Origin: Gardnerella swidsinskii
GTDB lineage: Bacteria > Actinomycetota > Actinomycetes > Actinomycetales > Bifidobacteriaceae
Length of the DNA stretch: 64,000 bases
Direction of reading: 5' to 3'
Assembly (NCBI RefSeq): GCF_003397705.1
Contig: NZ_QJVB01000005.1
Coordinates: forward strand, 33,684 to 97,683
The position numbers and the translations under genes are program-made. The notes under the pieces were generated by a model. The model was not told where the DNA came from, searched no databases, and was given only the letters and a program-made list of their open reading frames with translations. Shown here piece by piece: positions 8,524-17,871 of the stretch. Within the stretch, counting starts at the first letter, position 1. Each line of letters opens with the position of its first letter.

Positions 8524-9360
8524 ATGAGTATTAATAGTGGTAAAGCAATAATGCGTGATAGCGGTAACGCGAATAAGGAAATGCTTGATGCAAACGGCAA
8601 ACCAATTCGTGCTGACCGTAACATAAAAACTGGAATCACGCTCAATAAACTCAAAATGCTCGGCGCTTTTATGCTTATGCTAGGTGCATTTAGTAACACA
8701 GTAATTGCACGAATGTTCGGCGGAACAGTAACCAATAATATGTTTGCATTGACAGTCATATTAGTTTGTGAATTTATAAGCTGGACTGCAGTGCCATGGT
8801 ATGCGTGGATACTAGTACGCGGATACCATAACACGCATAATTTGAATCTTTACATGTTGAGATTGCTGATTTTAGCAGTGGTTTGCGAAGTTCCATACGA
8901 TTTGGTGAATTCAAAATGTTTGTTCGACATGCGTTCGCAAAATCCTGTATTTGCAATGGTTATTTCCCTATTCGTACTTTCGAGTATAGATACAATTAGG
9001 GAACGTTTAAGCGGATTTAGTAAAGGTTTTGCTATTACCGTGCTTATCATTGCGGGTCTTCTTTGGAATTTGATAGGAAAAGTTTTTGTGCAGCATGGAA
9101 TTTTCTTCGGCGGCGTAACTTTGCTTATTTTCGTACTTCTTTTTGAATTATTAAAAAAGCGCGAAATTACTATGGAGATGACTGCAGGAATGTTCGGCGC
9201 TATGTCGATGCTTACACCTGGTATTGGTGTAGCTGTGTTGCATTATCGTAGCCCTTATGGTGATGGTCCTAAAAACTCGACGACGTTCCGTTGTGTTATG
9301 TATGCGTGGTATCCGCTGATGTTGATCATTGCGTCAGTGTTTGCAGTATACATTCATTAA
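8524..9360 (+). CDS. TraX-like polytopic membrane protein
   Basis: This 278-residue protein has about seven or eight hydrophobic segments after a hydrophilic N-terminus of about 35 residues. The sequence LKMLGAFMLMLGAF, the central VVCEVPYDL and the C-terminal YAWYPLML resemble the TraX family, first known from F-pilin acetylation but widespread in chromosomes with unclear roles. It lies 77 bp after the alpha-glucosidase and 84 bp before the GH31 enzyme on the same strand, so co-transcription is possible. No conjugation genes are nearby. Acyl transfer to a cell-surface component is a possibility only. Confidence 0.6.
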   Translation: MSINSGKAIMRDSGNANKEMLDANGKPIRADRNIKTGITLNKLKMLGAFMLMLGAFSNTVIARMFGGTVTNNMFALTVILVCEFISWTAVPWYAWILVRGYHNTHNLNLYMLRLLILAVVCEVPYDLVNSKCLFDMRSQNPVFAMVISLFVLSSIDTIRERLSGFSKGFAITVLIIAGLLWNLIGKVFVQHGIFFGGVTLLIFVLLFELLKKREITMEMTAGMFGAMSMLTPGIGVAVLHYRSPYGDGPKNSTTFRCVMYAWYPLMLIIASVFAVYIH

Positions 9361-9444
9361 AGTTATAAGTTGTAAGCAAACAAAATAATACATAAAATAA
9401 TACATAAAATTGTTAATAAGCAAAGTTGCAAGGTAACAGCAGAG

Positions 9445-12144
9445 ATGTGCAGTAGTATGGACTCTTCCAAGTTGGGAATTTTTTATAAGTACGCAACTGA
9501 TTCAAATGCAAAGGCGCAGGATAGTCAGGTAATTAAGGGCGAAAAGTGGCGAATTACGGTTATTACAGATTCGCTTATTCGTCTTGAATGGAGCGATGAT
9601 GGAAAGTTTGTTGACAATCCTACGCAAACTGTAATCTGCCGCAATTTTGCTCACAAAAGCGCGGACGCTCAGCCGCAATTTAGTGCGCGCACAAACGAAA
9701 ATGAATGGCTGGAAGTCGAAACTGAAAAGCTGCATCTTACTTATAATTGCGAAGCTTTTAGCAAAGAAGGTTTAAGTATTGTTGTGCGCGGAGTGCCGTG
9801 CACGCAGTTTAATACGTGGCATTACGGCGACGCGTGCCCGGGAAATCTTCTTGGAACTTTTAGAACTTTGGATCAGGCGAATGGCCCGGTAAAACTTGGT
9901 AAAGGAATACTTTCGCGCGACGGATGGTCTATTTTAGACGATTCTGCAACTTGCGAAATTGCTCCGGCTGAGGAAATAAATGGCAAACCAAACCCGTATG
10001 GGGCTTGGGTTAAGTCGCGTGCGCAAAAAGTTAGCGAGCAATCAGGTAGATACAAGGACTTGTATTTCTTCGGTTACGGACACCGCTATATTCAAGCAAT
10101 TCAAGACTTTTATAAGCTTACGGGCGCTCAGCCGCTGCTGCCACGTTTTGCGCTAAGCAATTGGTGGAGCCGCTACTATCGCTACCGTCAAGACGAATAT
10201 TTGCAATTGCATAATCGTTTTAAGCGCGAAGGCATACCTTTTAGCACGGCTGTTATTGACATGGATTGGCATGTTACTGATGTTGATCCGAAGTATGGAT
10301 CCGGTTGGACGGGCTATACGTGGAACGAGGAACTTTTCCCGGATCATCGTGCTTTTTTGCGTAAACTTAACGCTGCTGGATTGTCTCCAACTTTGAACTT
10401 GCATCCGCGCGACGGCGTGCGTGCGTTTGAAAAAGATTATCCGCAAGTTGCGCAAGATGCTGGCATTGATCCGGCAAGCGGCAAAGCTGTGGAATTTGAT
10501 TTAACGAATCCGCAGTTTGTGAAGGCTTACTTCAACATGCATCATCGTATGGAAGATGAAGGCGTGCGATTTTGGTGGATTGACTGGCAGCAGGGGGGAG
10601 TTACGCGCGAGCCTGGCTTGGATCCTCTTTGGATGCTGAACCACATGCATTATGAGGACGCTGCGCGCGAAGGTCGATGGCCTATTACGTTCTCTCGTTA
10701 TGCTGGCCCTGGTTCGCATCGCTACCCAGTTGGATTCTCGGGAGATACCGTTACTACTTGGGATTCGCTTGCTTTCCAAACTTACTTCACTTCTACAGCT
10801 TCCAATATTGGCTACGGATGGTGGAGTCACGATATTGGCGGACACATGCTTGGCGTTAGAAATAACGAGTTGGAAGCGCGATGGTACGCTTTCGGCGCGT
10901 TTAGTCCTATTAATCGTTTGCACTCTACTTGCTCGCCATTCGCTGGAAAAGAGCCGTGGAATTTCCCTCGGGAGACTCGCGAAGCAATGGTGAAAATGCT
11001 TCGTTTGCGCGCGGAACTTTTGCCATACGTTTATACGATGAATTATCGCGCGGCTTTTGATGGCAGGCCGATTATTGAGCCAATGTACTGGCAGTCGCCG
11101 GAAGTTGGAATGGCTTACGAAATTCCTAACGAGTACCGTTTTGGAAGCGAGCTTATAGTATCGCCGATTGTTTCGCCTAACGACGCGGCTGCTTTGCGCG
11201 GATGTGCTGGAGTTTGGTTGCCGGAAGGCGATTGGTACGATTTGTTTGACGGACGCAGGTATGTGTCTCGCGGCTGGAATGGCCGCAGATTTGAAGCGTG
11301 GCGCTCACTTGACCGCGTGCCGGCTTTTGCGCGCGCTGGAGCGATTGTGCCTCTGCAAGTTTTGCCGGAAGTTGCAGATTGCGAGCGTAGTGCTGAGACC
11401 GCTGAATCTGTTAATAGCATTGAAAATCCGCGGGCTTTGCGAGTTCTTGCATTCCCTGGAGCTGACGGCGAATTTGTGATGCGAGAAGATAACGGCGATT
11501 TTGCTGCCGCGTCTGCTGGAAATACTGCTAATACACGTATGAATTTTGTGTGGCGAGACGGCAATGGTTCTTCGCAATTTATTATTTCCGGTGTTGCAGG
11601 ATGTGATGCTGCCGTAGAATCTGTGCCGCAAAAACGCAACTGGAACGTTGTATTTAGAGGAGTTGCTTGCATAGATTTTGCTCACGCGCGCGTGTTTGTT
11701 GGGAGCCGAGAGCTTAACACAAGCGAGTTTGCGGTTTCTTACGAAGGCGAAGAGGCGACTTTGAGCTTGTCGGTTTCTGTGAAAGACGTGCCAGCTCGTT
11801 CGGAAGTTTGCGTAATTGTTGACGGTGGATTGCAAATCGCTGCCGACCCTAAAGTTGGCGACGCTTACCGATTCCTGCTTCAAGCGCAAGTGCCGTACAG
11901 AGGCAAGGAAATGGCTTTTGATGCAGTGCGAGATGCTGGCGGAAGTGCAAGCGCTATTGCTGCAATCTCAACTCTTGAATACGAAAACGAATCGGAAGCA
12001 GAAAAGTATCGCAACAGCGTTGATATGCTTAACGCTTACGCAACTGATCAGCCTTCCGTAGTGAAGTGGGCGCAATGGCGTTGCGCACTGCCGGTTTCGG
12101 TAAAGCATGCGCTTGAGGAGATTTTGCTGCGCTCGGTTGAGTAA
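9445..12144 (+). CDS. GH31 alpha-glucosidase family protein
   Basis: This 899-residue protein has an N-terminal beta domain (about 1-230), a GH31 barrel and C-terminal beta domains. Substrate-binding and catalytic motifs include IDMDWH (271-276), FWWIDWQQG with predicted nucleophile D380, and FSGDT with predicted acid/base D434. There is no signal peptide, so it should act in the cytoplasm, removing terminal alpha-linked glucose (or xylose) residues. An AAGG ribosome binding site lies 11 nt before ATG 9445; ATG 9457 is an alternative start. It closes the alpha-glucan cluster. Its G+C-rich codons and the G+C-rich palindromes just after it stand out from the AT-rich surroundings. Confidence 0.85.
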   Translation: MCSSMDSSKLGIFYKYATDSNAKAQDSQVIKGEKWRITVITDSLIRLEWSDDGKFVDNPTQTVICRNFAHKSADAQPQFSARTNENEWLEVETEKLHLTYNCEAFSKEGLSIVVRGVPCTQFNTWHYGDACPGNLLGTFRTLDQANGPVKLGKGILSRDGWSILDDSATCEIAPAEEINGKPNPYGAWVKSRAQKVSEQSGRYKDLYFFGYGHRYIQAIQDFYKLTGAQPLLPRFALSNWWSRYYRYRQDEYLQLHNRFKREGIPFSTAVIDMDWHVTDVDPKYGSGWTGYTWNEELFPDHRAFLRKLNAAGLSPTLNLHPRDGVRAFEKDYPQVAQDAGIDPASGKAVEFDLTNPQFVKAYFNMHHRMEDEGVRFWWIDWQQGGVTREPGLDPLWMLNHMHYEDAAREGRWPITFSRYAGPGSHRYPVGFSGDTVTTWDSLAFQTYFTSTASNIGYGWWSHDIGGHMLGVRNNELEARWYAFGAFSPINRLHSTCSPFAGKEPWNFPRETREAMVKMLRLRAELLPYVYTMNYRAAFDGRPIIEPMYWQSPEVGMAYEIPNEYRFGSELIVSPIVSPNDAAALRGCAGVWLPEGDWYDLFDGRRYVSRGWNGRRFEAWRSLDRVPAFARAGAIVPLQVLPEVADCERSAETAESVNSIENPRALRVLAFPGADGEFVMREDNGDFAAASAGNTANTRMNFVWRDGNGSSQFIISGVAGCDAAVESVPQKRNWNVVFRGVACIDFAHARVFVGSRELNTSEFAVSYEGEEATLSLSVSVKDVPARSEVCVIVDGGLQIAADPKVGDAYRFLLQAQVPYRGKEMAFDAVRDAGGSASAIAAISTLEYENESEAEKYRNSVDMLNAYATDQPSVVKWAQWRCALPVSVKHALEEILLRSVE

Positions 12145-12213
12145 TTCCGTCAGCGCGAGCGCGACGACCTGCCTGAGCGCATAGAGCGTAGCGCGCGAAG
12201 GCAACTCGGAGCG

Positions 12214-12260
12214 GAAACTCGCTTAAGTTGGAAGTCCAGTGGACTTCCAACGCGAGTTTC
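12214..12260. repeat. Compound palindrome after the GH31 gene
   Basis: Outer arms GAAACTCGC (12214-12222) and GCGAGTTTC (12252-12260) flank an 11-bp perfect inverted repeat with a single-base centre (12228-12238 and 12240-12250, arms TTGGAAGTCCA/TGGACTTCCAA). The spacer 12145-12340 is unusually G+C-rich. No U-tract follows, so it may be an extragenic palindromic element rather than a simple terminator. Confidence 0.7.
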
Positions 12261-12290
12261 GCGCGCGAGCGTAATCCGCGCGAGCGCTGT

Positions 12291-12334
12291 CTGCGCCAGT
12301 AACGAAAAAACGGAGTTATACGTTACTCGCGCAG
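12291..12334. repeat. Second inverted repeat upstream of the TPP riboswitch
   Basis: CTGCGCCAGTAACG (12291-12304) pairs imperfectly with CGTTACTCGCGCAG (12321-12334) around an A-rich loop. It lies 30 bp after the compound palindrome in the same G+C-rich stretch. It may belong to one repeat element or serve as the GH31 transcript end. Confidence 0.5.
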
Positions 12335-12547
12335 AAACCGTACTGCGTCAGTAGCGAAATTGCTTAGTTTTGCGATTTGACATGCCATCTCAATTAACCA
12401 ATTTTTCACAGAAGTGCTAGAATACTACACGGTAGTGTGACGAAAATCACATATTTTCGTTGCGTCTATCTGTAGCGTTTGTAATATCGCTAAAGTTGGC
12501 AATATTACAGCTTTACAATCGCAGTTTTGAAAGTCAAAGCTACGAAA

Positions 12548-12627
12548 CGCGGGAGCTTGTTCTATACAGGCTGAGAGGGCGAAAGCCGACCGTAAACCTG
12601 ATGCGGGTAATGCCGCCGTAGGGAAGG
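12548..12627 (+). promoter_or_regulatory. TPP riboswitch (THI element)
   Basis: The conserved THI-box blocks occur in order: CGGGAGC, then CTGAGAGGGC with a GAAA-capped stem leading to GCCGACC, then CCTGATGCGGGTAATGCC and CGTAGGGAAGG. This matches the thiamine-pyrophosphate-binding aptamer. It ends within the ribosome binding site of thiO (GGAAGGAG, ATG 12634), so it probably controls translation start by hiding the ribosome binding site when TPP is abundant. It should govern the whole thiOSGF operon. Confidence 0.95.
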
Positions 12628-12633
12628 AGTATT

Positions 12634-13704
12634 ATGCGAAATATTCGTATTATTGGTGCAGGTATTATTGGTTTAGCAACAGCGTGGAGACTTACGGAAG
12701 CTGGCGTAAAAGTTAGCATAATTGATCCAGATCCAGTCTCGGGCGCTTCTCACCATGCTGCTGGCATGTTAGCTCCTACCGCAGAAATGCAATATCAGCA
12801 AGAAGCGTTGTATCCTCTTATGTTTGAGTCTGCAACTATGTATAAGGAATTGGTTGATTCGGTTGCAAAGTACACCGATAAGCCAACTGGCTACTTAGAG
12901 TGCGGCTCTTACGTAATTGGCGGTGACGCTGCAGATAACGAGCACGTAAACGAGTTGCTAAACTTGCAGCATCGTTACGGCCGTAGAGCTGAGCATATTT
13001 CTGTGAGTAAGCTTCGTGAGATTGAGCCTGCTCTTTCGCCAACTATTGCTGGCGCTGTAAGCGTGCCGGACGACCATCAAATCAACCCTCGTCTTTTCAC
13101 TGCAGCAATGATTGATGCACTCGAAAAGCGCGGTGTTGTTATTGAGCGTCGCGCAAGCACTCCAGACGATTTGGGTCCAGACACAGTTTTGGCATCCGGC
13201 TTGGGTGCTAAGGATATGCTTCCTCAGCTTAAGCTTCGCGCTGTGTGGGGCGATATGATTCGTATGACTATTCCAGAGCCTTTGCGCCCAATTTTGAGCT
13301 CTGTGGTTCGTGGATTTGTGCATGATCGTCCAGTTTATTTGGTTCCTCGCGCTAAGGAAACAGGCGAGCTTGTGCTCGGTGCTACTTCTCGCGAAGATGA
13401 CCGCGATATTCCAAAGGTCGGTGGCGTGCTTGACTTGCTTCGCGATGCCGCAAGCGTGCTTCCTGGCATTCAGGAATGCTCGATTACTGAGGTTACTGCT
13501 GGCGGTCGTCCTGGAACTCCAGATGATTTGCCATTCATTGGCATTGATCCTAAGACGCACACCACGATTTCCACCGGTTACTTCCGTCACGGCATTTTGC
13601 TCACCGCTTTAGGCTCTTCTTTGACTACAAAACTTGTGCTTGAGCAAGAGTTGACTGAGAAGGAAAAGGGCTTCTTGGAGAGCTGCAATCCTGCACGCTT
13701 CTAA
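12634..13704 (+). CDS. thiO: Glycine oxidase, thiamine thiazole biosynthesis
   Basis: This 356-residue FAD-dependent oxidase converts glycine to iminoglycine (dehydroglycine), one precursor of the thiazole ring. The N-terminal dinucleotide-binding motif is GAGIIGLATAWRL, followed by the acidic end of strand two (IIDPDP) and the GASHHAAGML segment of the DAO family. The C-terminal GYFRHGILL segment and the GGRPGTPDDLPFIG motif are also typical. It is the first gene behind the TPP riboswitch and precedes thiS and thiG, which confirms the pathway. Confidence 0.92.
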   Translation: MRNIRIIGAGIIGLATAWRLTEAGVKVSIIDPDPVSGASHHAAGMLAPTAEMQYQQEALYPLMFESATMYKELVDSVAKYTDKPTGYLECGSYVIGGDAADNEHVNELLNLQHRYGRRAEHISVSKLREIEPALSPTIAGAVSVPDDHQINPRLFTAAMIDALEKRGVVIERRASTPDDLGPDTVLASGLGAKDMLPQLKLRAVWGDMIRMTIPEPLRPILSSVVRGFVHDRPVYLVPRAKETGELVLGATSREDDRDIPKVGGVLDLLRDAASVLPGIQECSITEVTAGGRPGTPDDLPFIGIDPKTHTTISTGYFRHGILLTALGSSLTTKLVLEQELTEKEKGFLESCNPARF

Positions 13705-13827
13705 TCGCTAATTTCAGTGAATTCGCTAGATTTCGCCGCGAATTGTGTGAAGTGTTCCAATATAGACGTAAGTGTGATGCAGAAAGTACTTTTAGTAATT
13801 CAGCTTTTAGTTAGTAAAGGTTAGATT

Positions 13828-14034
13828 ATGCAAATCGTAGTCAATGGTGAAACTGTTGAAGTGCAAGACGGATTGACTGTTGCTCAGCTTATTGCGCAAC
13901 GTTATGGTTCGGATGCAGGACCTGGTATAGCGGTCGCAATTGGCGACGATGTGCTTTCTCGCGCGCAATGGGAATCAGCAGTCATATGTGATGGGAATCA
14001 AGTCGAAATTCTTAGCGCAGTTCAAGGCGGCTGA
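13828..14034 (+). CDS. thiS: Sulfur carrier protein ThiS
   Basis: This 68-residue ubiquitin-like protein ends in QGG, the double glycine that ThiF adenylates and that is then converted to a thiocarboxylate, the sulfur donor for the thiazole ring. The start MQIVVNGETVEV is typical, and an AAAGG ribosome binding site precedes ATG 13828. It lies 123 bp after thiO and 88 bp before thiG, with a hairpin in the latter gap. Confidence 0.93.
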   Translation: MQIVVNGETVEVQDGLTVAQLIAQRYGSDAGPGIAVAIGDDVLSRAQWESAVICDGNQVEILSAVQGG

Positions 14035-14044
14035 AACACCACAA

Positions 14045-14073
14045 AATTAAGCGTGAAATTAGTGCGCTTAATT
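14045..14073 (+). other. Intercistronic hairpin between thiS and thiG
   Basis: AATTAAGCG (14045-14053) and CGCTTAATT (14065-14073) form a perfect 9-bp stem with an 11-nt loop, followed by an AT-rich run. It begins 10 bp after the thiS stop and may attenuate read-through or protect the thiS message, adjusting the ratio of ThiS to ThiG. Confidence 0.6.
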
Positions 14074-14122
14074 ATTTAATTTTAATTAGGTTTAAATATA
14101 AATATTAAATAAAAGGCTTAAA

Positions 14123-14935
14123 ATGACAGAAAATAATACAGAAGAAAGTGCCGATACTTGGCAGCTTTGCGGTAAGACTTTACATTCAAGGCTTTTGCTT
14201 GGCACTGGCGGCATGACGAGCATTGACATTATGGAAAAGTCACTTGTAGCTTCAGGTGCGGAAGTGGCTACGGTTGCAATGCGCCGTCACGCAAAAACAG
14301 GCGTGGATATTTACGGCATGTTGCAGCGTCACAATATTAACGTTTTGCCAAATACTGCTGGTTGCAAAACTGCGCATGACGCTGTGCTTACAGCAAAAAT
14401 GGCTCGTGAATCGCTTGGAACTGATTGGATTAAGCTCGAAGTGATTGCAGACGACGATACTTTACTTCCAGATACTCGTGAAGTATTACTTGCTGCAGAA
14501 AAGCTTATTGAAGAAGGCTTTAGCGTTCTTTGCTACACGAATGACGACCCGATTGTGGCTCGTCGCTTGGTTTCGCTTGGTGTGAAGGCTGTTATGCCTG
14601 GTGGTGCTCCAATTGGAACTGGTCTTGGTATTTTGAATCCTCGAAATATTGAGCTGATTGTCCAAGAATGCAAGGAAGCTGGCGTTCCTGTGATTTTGGA
14701 TGCCGGCGTTGGCACTGCTTCCGATGTTGTTAAAGCTTTCGAAATTGGCTGCTCTGGTGTGCTTCTTGCAAGCGCTGTAACTCGCTGTCCAGACCCAGTG
14801 AAGATGGGTCGTGCAATGGCTGCTGCTGTAACTGCTGGAAAGCTTGCTCACGATGCTGGCCGTATTCCTAAGCGTGAACATGCGCTCGCTTCTTCGCCTG
14901 TTGAAGGTCGCGCTTGGGCTGATTCTGTACTGTAA
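14123..14935 (+). CDS. thiG: Thiazole synthase
   Basis: ThiG (270 residues) joins 1-deoxy-xylulose-5-phosphate, iminoglycine from ThiO and sulfur from ThiS-thiocarboxylate to make the thiazole phosphate of thiamine. It is a TIM barrel. Typical segments are SRLLLGTGG near the start, the Schiff-base lysine region [26 protein letters not shown] and the phosphate-binding [14 protein letters not shown]. It is the third gene of the TPP-controlled operon. Confidence 0.94.
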   Translation: MTENNTEESADTWQLCGKTLHSRLLLGTGGMTSIDIMEKSLVASGAEVATVAMRRHAKTGVDIYGMLQRHNINVLPNTAGCKTAHDAVLTAKMARESLGTDWIKLEVIADDDTLLPDTREVLLAAEKLIEEGFSVLCYTNDDPIVARRLVSLGVKAVMPGGAPIGTGLGILNPRNIELIVQECKEAGVPVILDAGVGTASDVVKAFEIGCSGVLLASAVTRCPDPVKMGRAMAAAVTAGKLAHDAGRIPKREHALASSPVEGRAWADSVL

Positions 14936-14970
14936 ATTTTGTACTGTAATTTTTCGGCATATTATTCAAC

Positions 14971-15702
14971 ATGACGATTAATAAAATTTACGACAACCTG
15001 CAGGAGCTTGAGGTGGAACGCACTAGCCGCCACTTGCTCCTGCCGGGCTTTACGCATGAACATCAGCAGTTACTTCGCGATGCGAAAATCTGCATGGTCG
15101 GAGCAGGTGGACTTGGTTCGCCATGCTTGCTTTCGCTTGCTGCAGCAGGAGTTGGCGAAATTACGATTTGTGATGACGATGTTGTTGAGCTTTCTAATTT
15201 GCAAAGGCAGACTTTATATACTGTCGATCAGTGTGGCAAATCTAAAGCGCAACTTGCGGCTAAGCGTCTGCAAGCGTTATCTCCGGGTTTAAAAATCAAC
15301 CTTGTAGATAGATTTAATGAAGACAACGCAAAGCAACTTGTAGAAAGTCACGACTTAATAATTGATGGTTGCGATAATTTTGCTACTCGCTTTTTGATTG
15401 CGGATGCTGCTTGGAGTGCTGGTACGCCAGAAGTTTACGGATCGGTGCTTTATTATGAAGGTCAAGTAAGCGTTTTTATGCCTGGGGAGGGACCAGGATT
15501 GCGCGACTTGTACCCTTGTCCTCCGCCTAAAGAAAAAGTGCCAAAATCGGCAGTATTGGGCGCGACTGCAGCTATTGTTGGCGCAATGATGGCAACTGAA
15601 GCAATCAAACTCATAACCGGTATTGGCACGCCGCTTATTGGTGTTTTGGCGCGCTACAATGCTCTGGATAATTCTTTGCGTCGTTTTAAGTTCAGCGCGT
15701 GA
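14971..15702 (+). CDS. thiF: ThiS adenylyltransferase, ThiF/MoeB family
   Basis: This 243-residue E1-like enzyme should activate the ThiS C-terminus with ATP. It has the nucleotide-binding GAGGLGSPCLLSLAAAGVG, the DDDVVELSNLQRQ segment with the family arginine, and DGCDNFATR. The segment GTPEVYGSVLYYEGQVSVF is standard. The two CxxC zinc pairs of classical ThiF/MoeB are absent: in the zinc region only one Cys remains (YPCPPP) and the next motif reads KSAVLG. Being last in the thiOSGF operon makes ThiF more likely than MoeB. It starts 35 bp after thiG, with no strong ribosome binding site visible. Confidence 0.88.
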   Translation: MTINKIYDNLQELEVERTSRHLLLPGFTHEHQQLLRDAKICMVGAGGLGSPCLLSLAAAGVGEITICDDDVVELSNLQRQTLYTVDQCGKSKAQLAAKRLQALSPGLKINLVDRFNEDNAKQLVESHDLIIDGCDNFATRFLIADAAWSAGTPEVYGSVLYYEGQVSVFMPGEGPGLRDLYPCPPPKEKVPKSAVLGATAAIVGAMMATEAIKLITGIGTPLIGVLARYNALDNSLRRFKFSA

Positions 15703-15753
15703 ATGCTACTGAATTTTGCAGAATTTCCCCTTAATTTTGCTTAAATTGCAAAA

Positions 15754-15774
15754 CTTGAGTCTAGTTGTATAAAG
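15754..15774 (+). promoter_or_regulatory. Degenerate HAIR-like site upstream of dnaK
   Basis: CTTGAGT (15754-15760) is an exact left half of the HspR operator HAIR (CTTGAGT-N7-ACTCAAG). After 7 bp comes TATAAAG, which matches 4 of 7 bases of the right half. It lies 60 bp upstream of the better site, so it may be an auxiliary half site. Confidence 0.4.
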
Positions 15775-15800
15775 TTTTTTGTAATTTTTGGGAATAAAAG

Positions 15801-15834
15801 TTGACTTTTACAAGTTGAGTGTAGTAGGCTCAAG
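15801..15834 (+). promoter_or_regulatory. dnaK operon promoter with HAIR operator for HspR
   Basis: A -35 box TTGACT (15801-15806) and a -10-like TAGGCT (15825-15830) are 18 bp apart. A HAIR element, GTTGAGT-N7-GCTCAAG (15814-15834), overlaps the -10; it differs from consensus only at the outer left base and the inner right base. HspR with DnaK as co-repressor is known to bind HAIR in actinobacteria. The operon's last gene here encodes HspR, giving feedback control. Confidence 0.8.
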
Positions 15835-15969
15835 TTTTGGAAAGTAAAAAAGCTGGTGATTTACCTAGTTTCCAATAAGGAATCTAAATAAAGCTCAGCT
15901 CACGTAACTGCAAAACTTGAAGGAAAGCGTAATTGCACAAAAGGTGCAATACCTAGTTAAGGAGAAATT

Positions 15970-17871
15970 ATGGGACGCGCAGTAGGTATTGATTTGGGAA
16001 CAACCAACTCTTGCATCGCTACTCTTGAAGGTGGCAGCCCAACCGTTATTGTGAACGCTGAAGGCGCACGTACCACGCCATCTGTTGTGGCATTCAGCAA
16101 ATCCGGCGAAATCTTGGTTGGTGAAGTTGCTAAGCGTCAGGCTGTAACAAACGTTGATCGCACGATTAGCTCAGTAAAGCGTCATATGGGCACTGATTGG
16201 ACTGTTGATATCGACGGCAAGAAGTGGACTCCACAAGAGATTTCTGCACAGGTTTTAATGAAGTTGAAGCGCGATGCTGAAGCTTACTTGGGCGAGCCGG
16301 TAACCGATGCCGTTATTACATGCCCAGCTTACTTCAACGATGCTCAGCGTCAGGCAACTAAGGATGCAGGTAAGATTGCAGGCTTGAACGTGCTTCGTAT
16401 TATTAACGAACCAACTGCTGCAGCTTTGGCTTACGGCCTCGAAAAGGGCAAGGAAGACGAGCGCATTTTGGTATTCGACTTGGGTGGCGGTACTTTCGAT
16501 GTGTCCTTGCTTGAAATTGGTAAGGATGATGACGGATTCTCCACAATTCAGGTGCAAGCAACTAATGGCGATAACCACTTGGGTGGCGACGACTGGGATC
16601 AGAAGATTATCGACTGGCTTGTTGGCGAAGTTAAGAACAAGTATGGTGTTGATTTGAGCAAGGATAAGATTGCTTTGCAGCGCTTGAAGGAAGCTGCTGA
16701 GCAGGCAAAGAAGGAACTTAGCTCTTCTACTTCCACCTCAATTTCTATGCAGTACTTGGCAATGACTCCTGACGGCACTCCAGTGCATTTGGATGAGACT
16801 TTGACTCGTGCTCACTTTGAGGAAATGACTTCCGACTTGCTTGGCCGCTGCCGTACGCCATTTAACAACGTTCTTTCTGACGCTGGAATTTCAGTAAGCC
16901 AGATCGATCACGTGGTTCTTGTTGGTGGCTCTACTCGTATGCCAGCTGTGAAGGATTTGGTGAAGGAACTTACTGGCGGTAAGGAAGCTAACCAGTCCGT
17001 GAACCCAGATGAAGTCGTGGCCGTTGGTGCAGCCGTGCAGTCGGGCGTTATTAAGGGAGACCGCAAAGACGTTCTGCTTATTGATGTAACTCCACTTTCC
17101 TTGGGTATTGAAACCAAGGGTGGAATTATGACAAAGCTTATTGACCGCAACACTGCAATTCCGACGAAGCGCTCGGAAGTATTCTCCACTGCTGAAGACA
17201 ATCAGCCATCCGTGTTGATTCAGGTTTACCAGGGTGAGCGTGAGTTTGCTCGCGATAACAAGCCTCTTGGCACTTTTGAGTTGACTGGTATTGCTCCAGC
17301 TCCTCGTGGCGTTCCTCAGATTGAAGTCACTTTCGATATTGACGCTAACGGCATTGTGCATGTTTCCGCTAAGGATAAGGGCACTGGTAAGGAACAGTCT
17401 ATGACTATTACTGGTGGTTCCGGTTTGCCAAAGGACGAAATTGACCGCATGGTGAAGGAAGCTGAAGCTCACGAAGCTGAAGATAAGAAGCGTAAGGAAG
17501 AAGCTGAAGTTCGCAACCAAGCAGAAGCCTTTGCTTACCAGACTGAAAAGCTTGTGAACGACAATAAAGACAAGCTTTCCGACGAAATCTCCAAGGAAGT
17601 TACCGAAAAGGTTAATGCTTTGAAGGAAGCTTTGAAGGGTGACGACGTTGAGAAGATTAAGTCTGCTCAAAGCGAATTAATGACTTCTGCTCAGAAGATT
17701 GGTCAGCAGCTTTACGCTCAGCAAGGTGCCGCTGGTGCTCAAGGTGCTGCTGGCGCCGAGGCTGGTACTCAGTCTGCTGCTGGCGCTCAGGCTGGCTCTG
17801 CAGCTAAGGATGATGATGTAGTTGACGCCGAAGTGGTGGACGACGACAAGGGCGATAAGGACAACAAGTAA
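15970..17871 (+). CDS. dnaK: Chaperone Hsp70
   Basis: DnaK (633 residues) is the ATP-driven cytoplasmic chaperone. The ATPase domain opens with [12 protein letters not shown] and carries [12 protein letters not shown]. The linker leads into [18 protein letters not shown] at the start of the substrate-binding domain. The C-terminal tail is rich in Ala, Gly and Gln and ends in an acidic stretch ([15 protein letters not shown]). The lower region around residue 80 lacks the extra loop of Gram-negative DnaK, as expected for Gram-positives. The AAGGAG ribosome binding site is well placed. It heads the heat-shock operon and overlaps grpE by one base. Confidence 0.98.
   Translation: MGRAVGIDLGTTNSCIATLEGGSPTVIVNAEGARTTPSVVAFSKSGEILVGEVAKRQAVTNVDRTISSVKRHMGTDWTVDIDGKKWTPQEISAQVLMKLKRDAEAYLGEPVTDAVITCPAYFNDAQRQATKDAGKIAGLNVLRIINEPTAAALAYGLEKGKEDERILVFDLGGGTFDVSLLEIGKDDDGFSTIQVQATNGDNHLGGDDWDQKIIDWLVGEVKNKYGVDLSKDKIALQRLKEAAEQAKKELSSSTSTSISMQYLAMTPDGTPVHLDETLTRAHFEEMTSDLLGRCRTPFNNVLSDAGISVSQIDHVVLVGGSTRMPAVKDLVKELTGGKEANQSVNPDEVVAVGAAVQSGVIKGDRKDVLLIDVTPLSLGIETKGGIMTKLIDRNTAIPTKRSEVFSTAEDNQPSVLIQVYQGEREFARDNKPLGTFELTGIAPAPRGVPQIEVTFDIDANGIVHVSAKDKGTGKEQSMTITGGSGLPKDEIDRMVKEAEAHEAEDKKRKEEAEVRNQAEAFAYQTEKLVNDNKDKLSDEISKEVTEKVNALKEALKGDDVEKIKSAQSELMTSAQKIGQQLYAQQGAAGAQGAAGAEAGTQSAAGAQAGSAAKDDDVVDAEVVDDDKGDKDNK

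Noticed and set aside
16891..17670. 259-codon open frame opposite dnaK
   Set aside because: Antisense shadow of a highly conserved gene.
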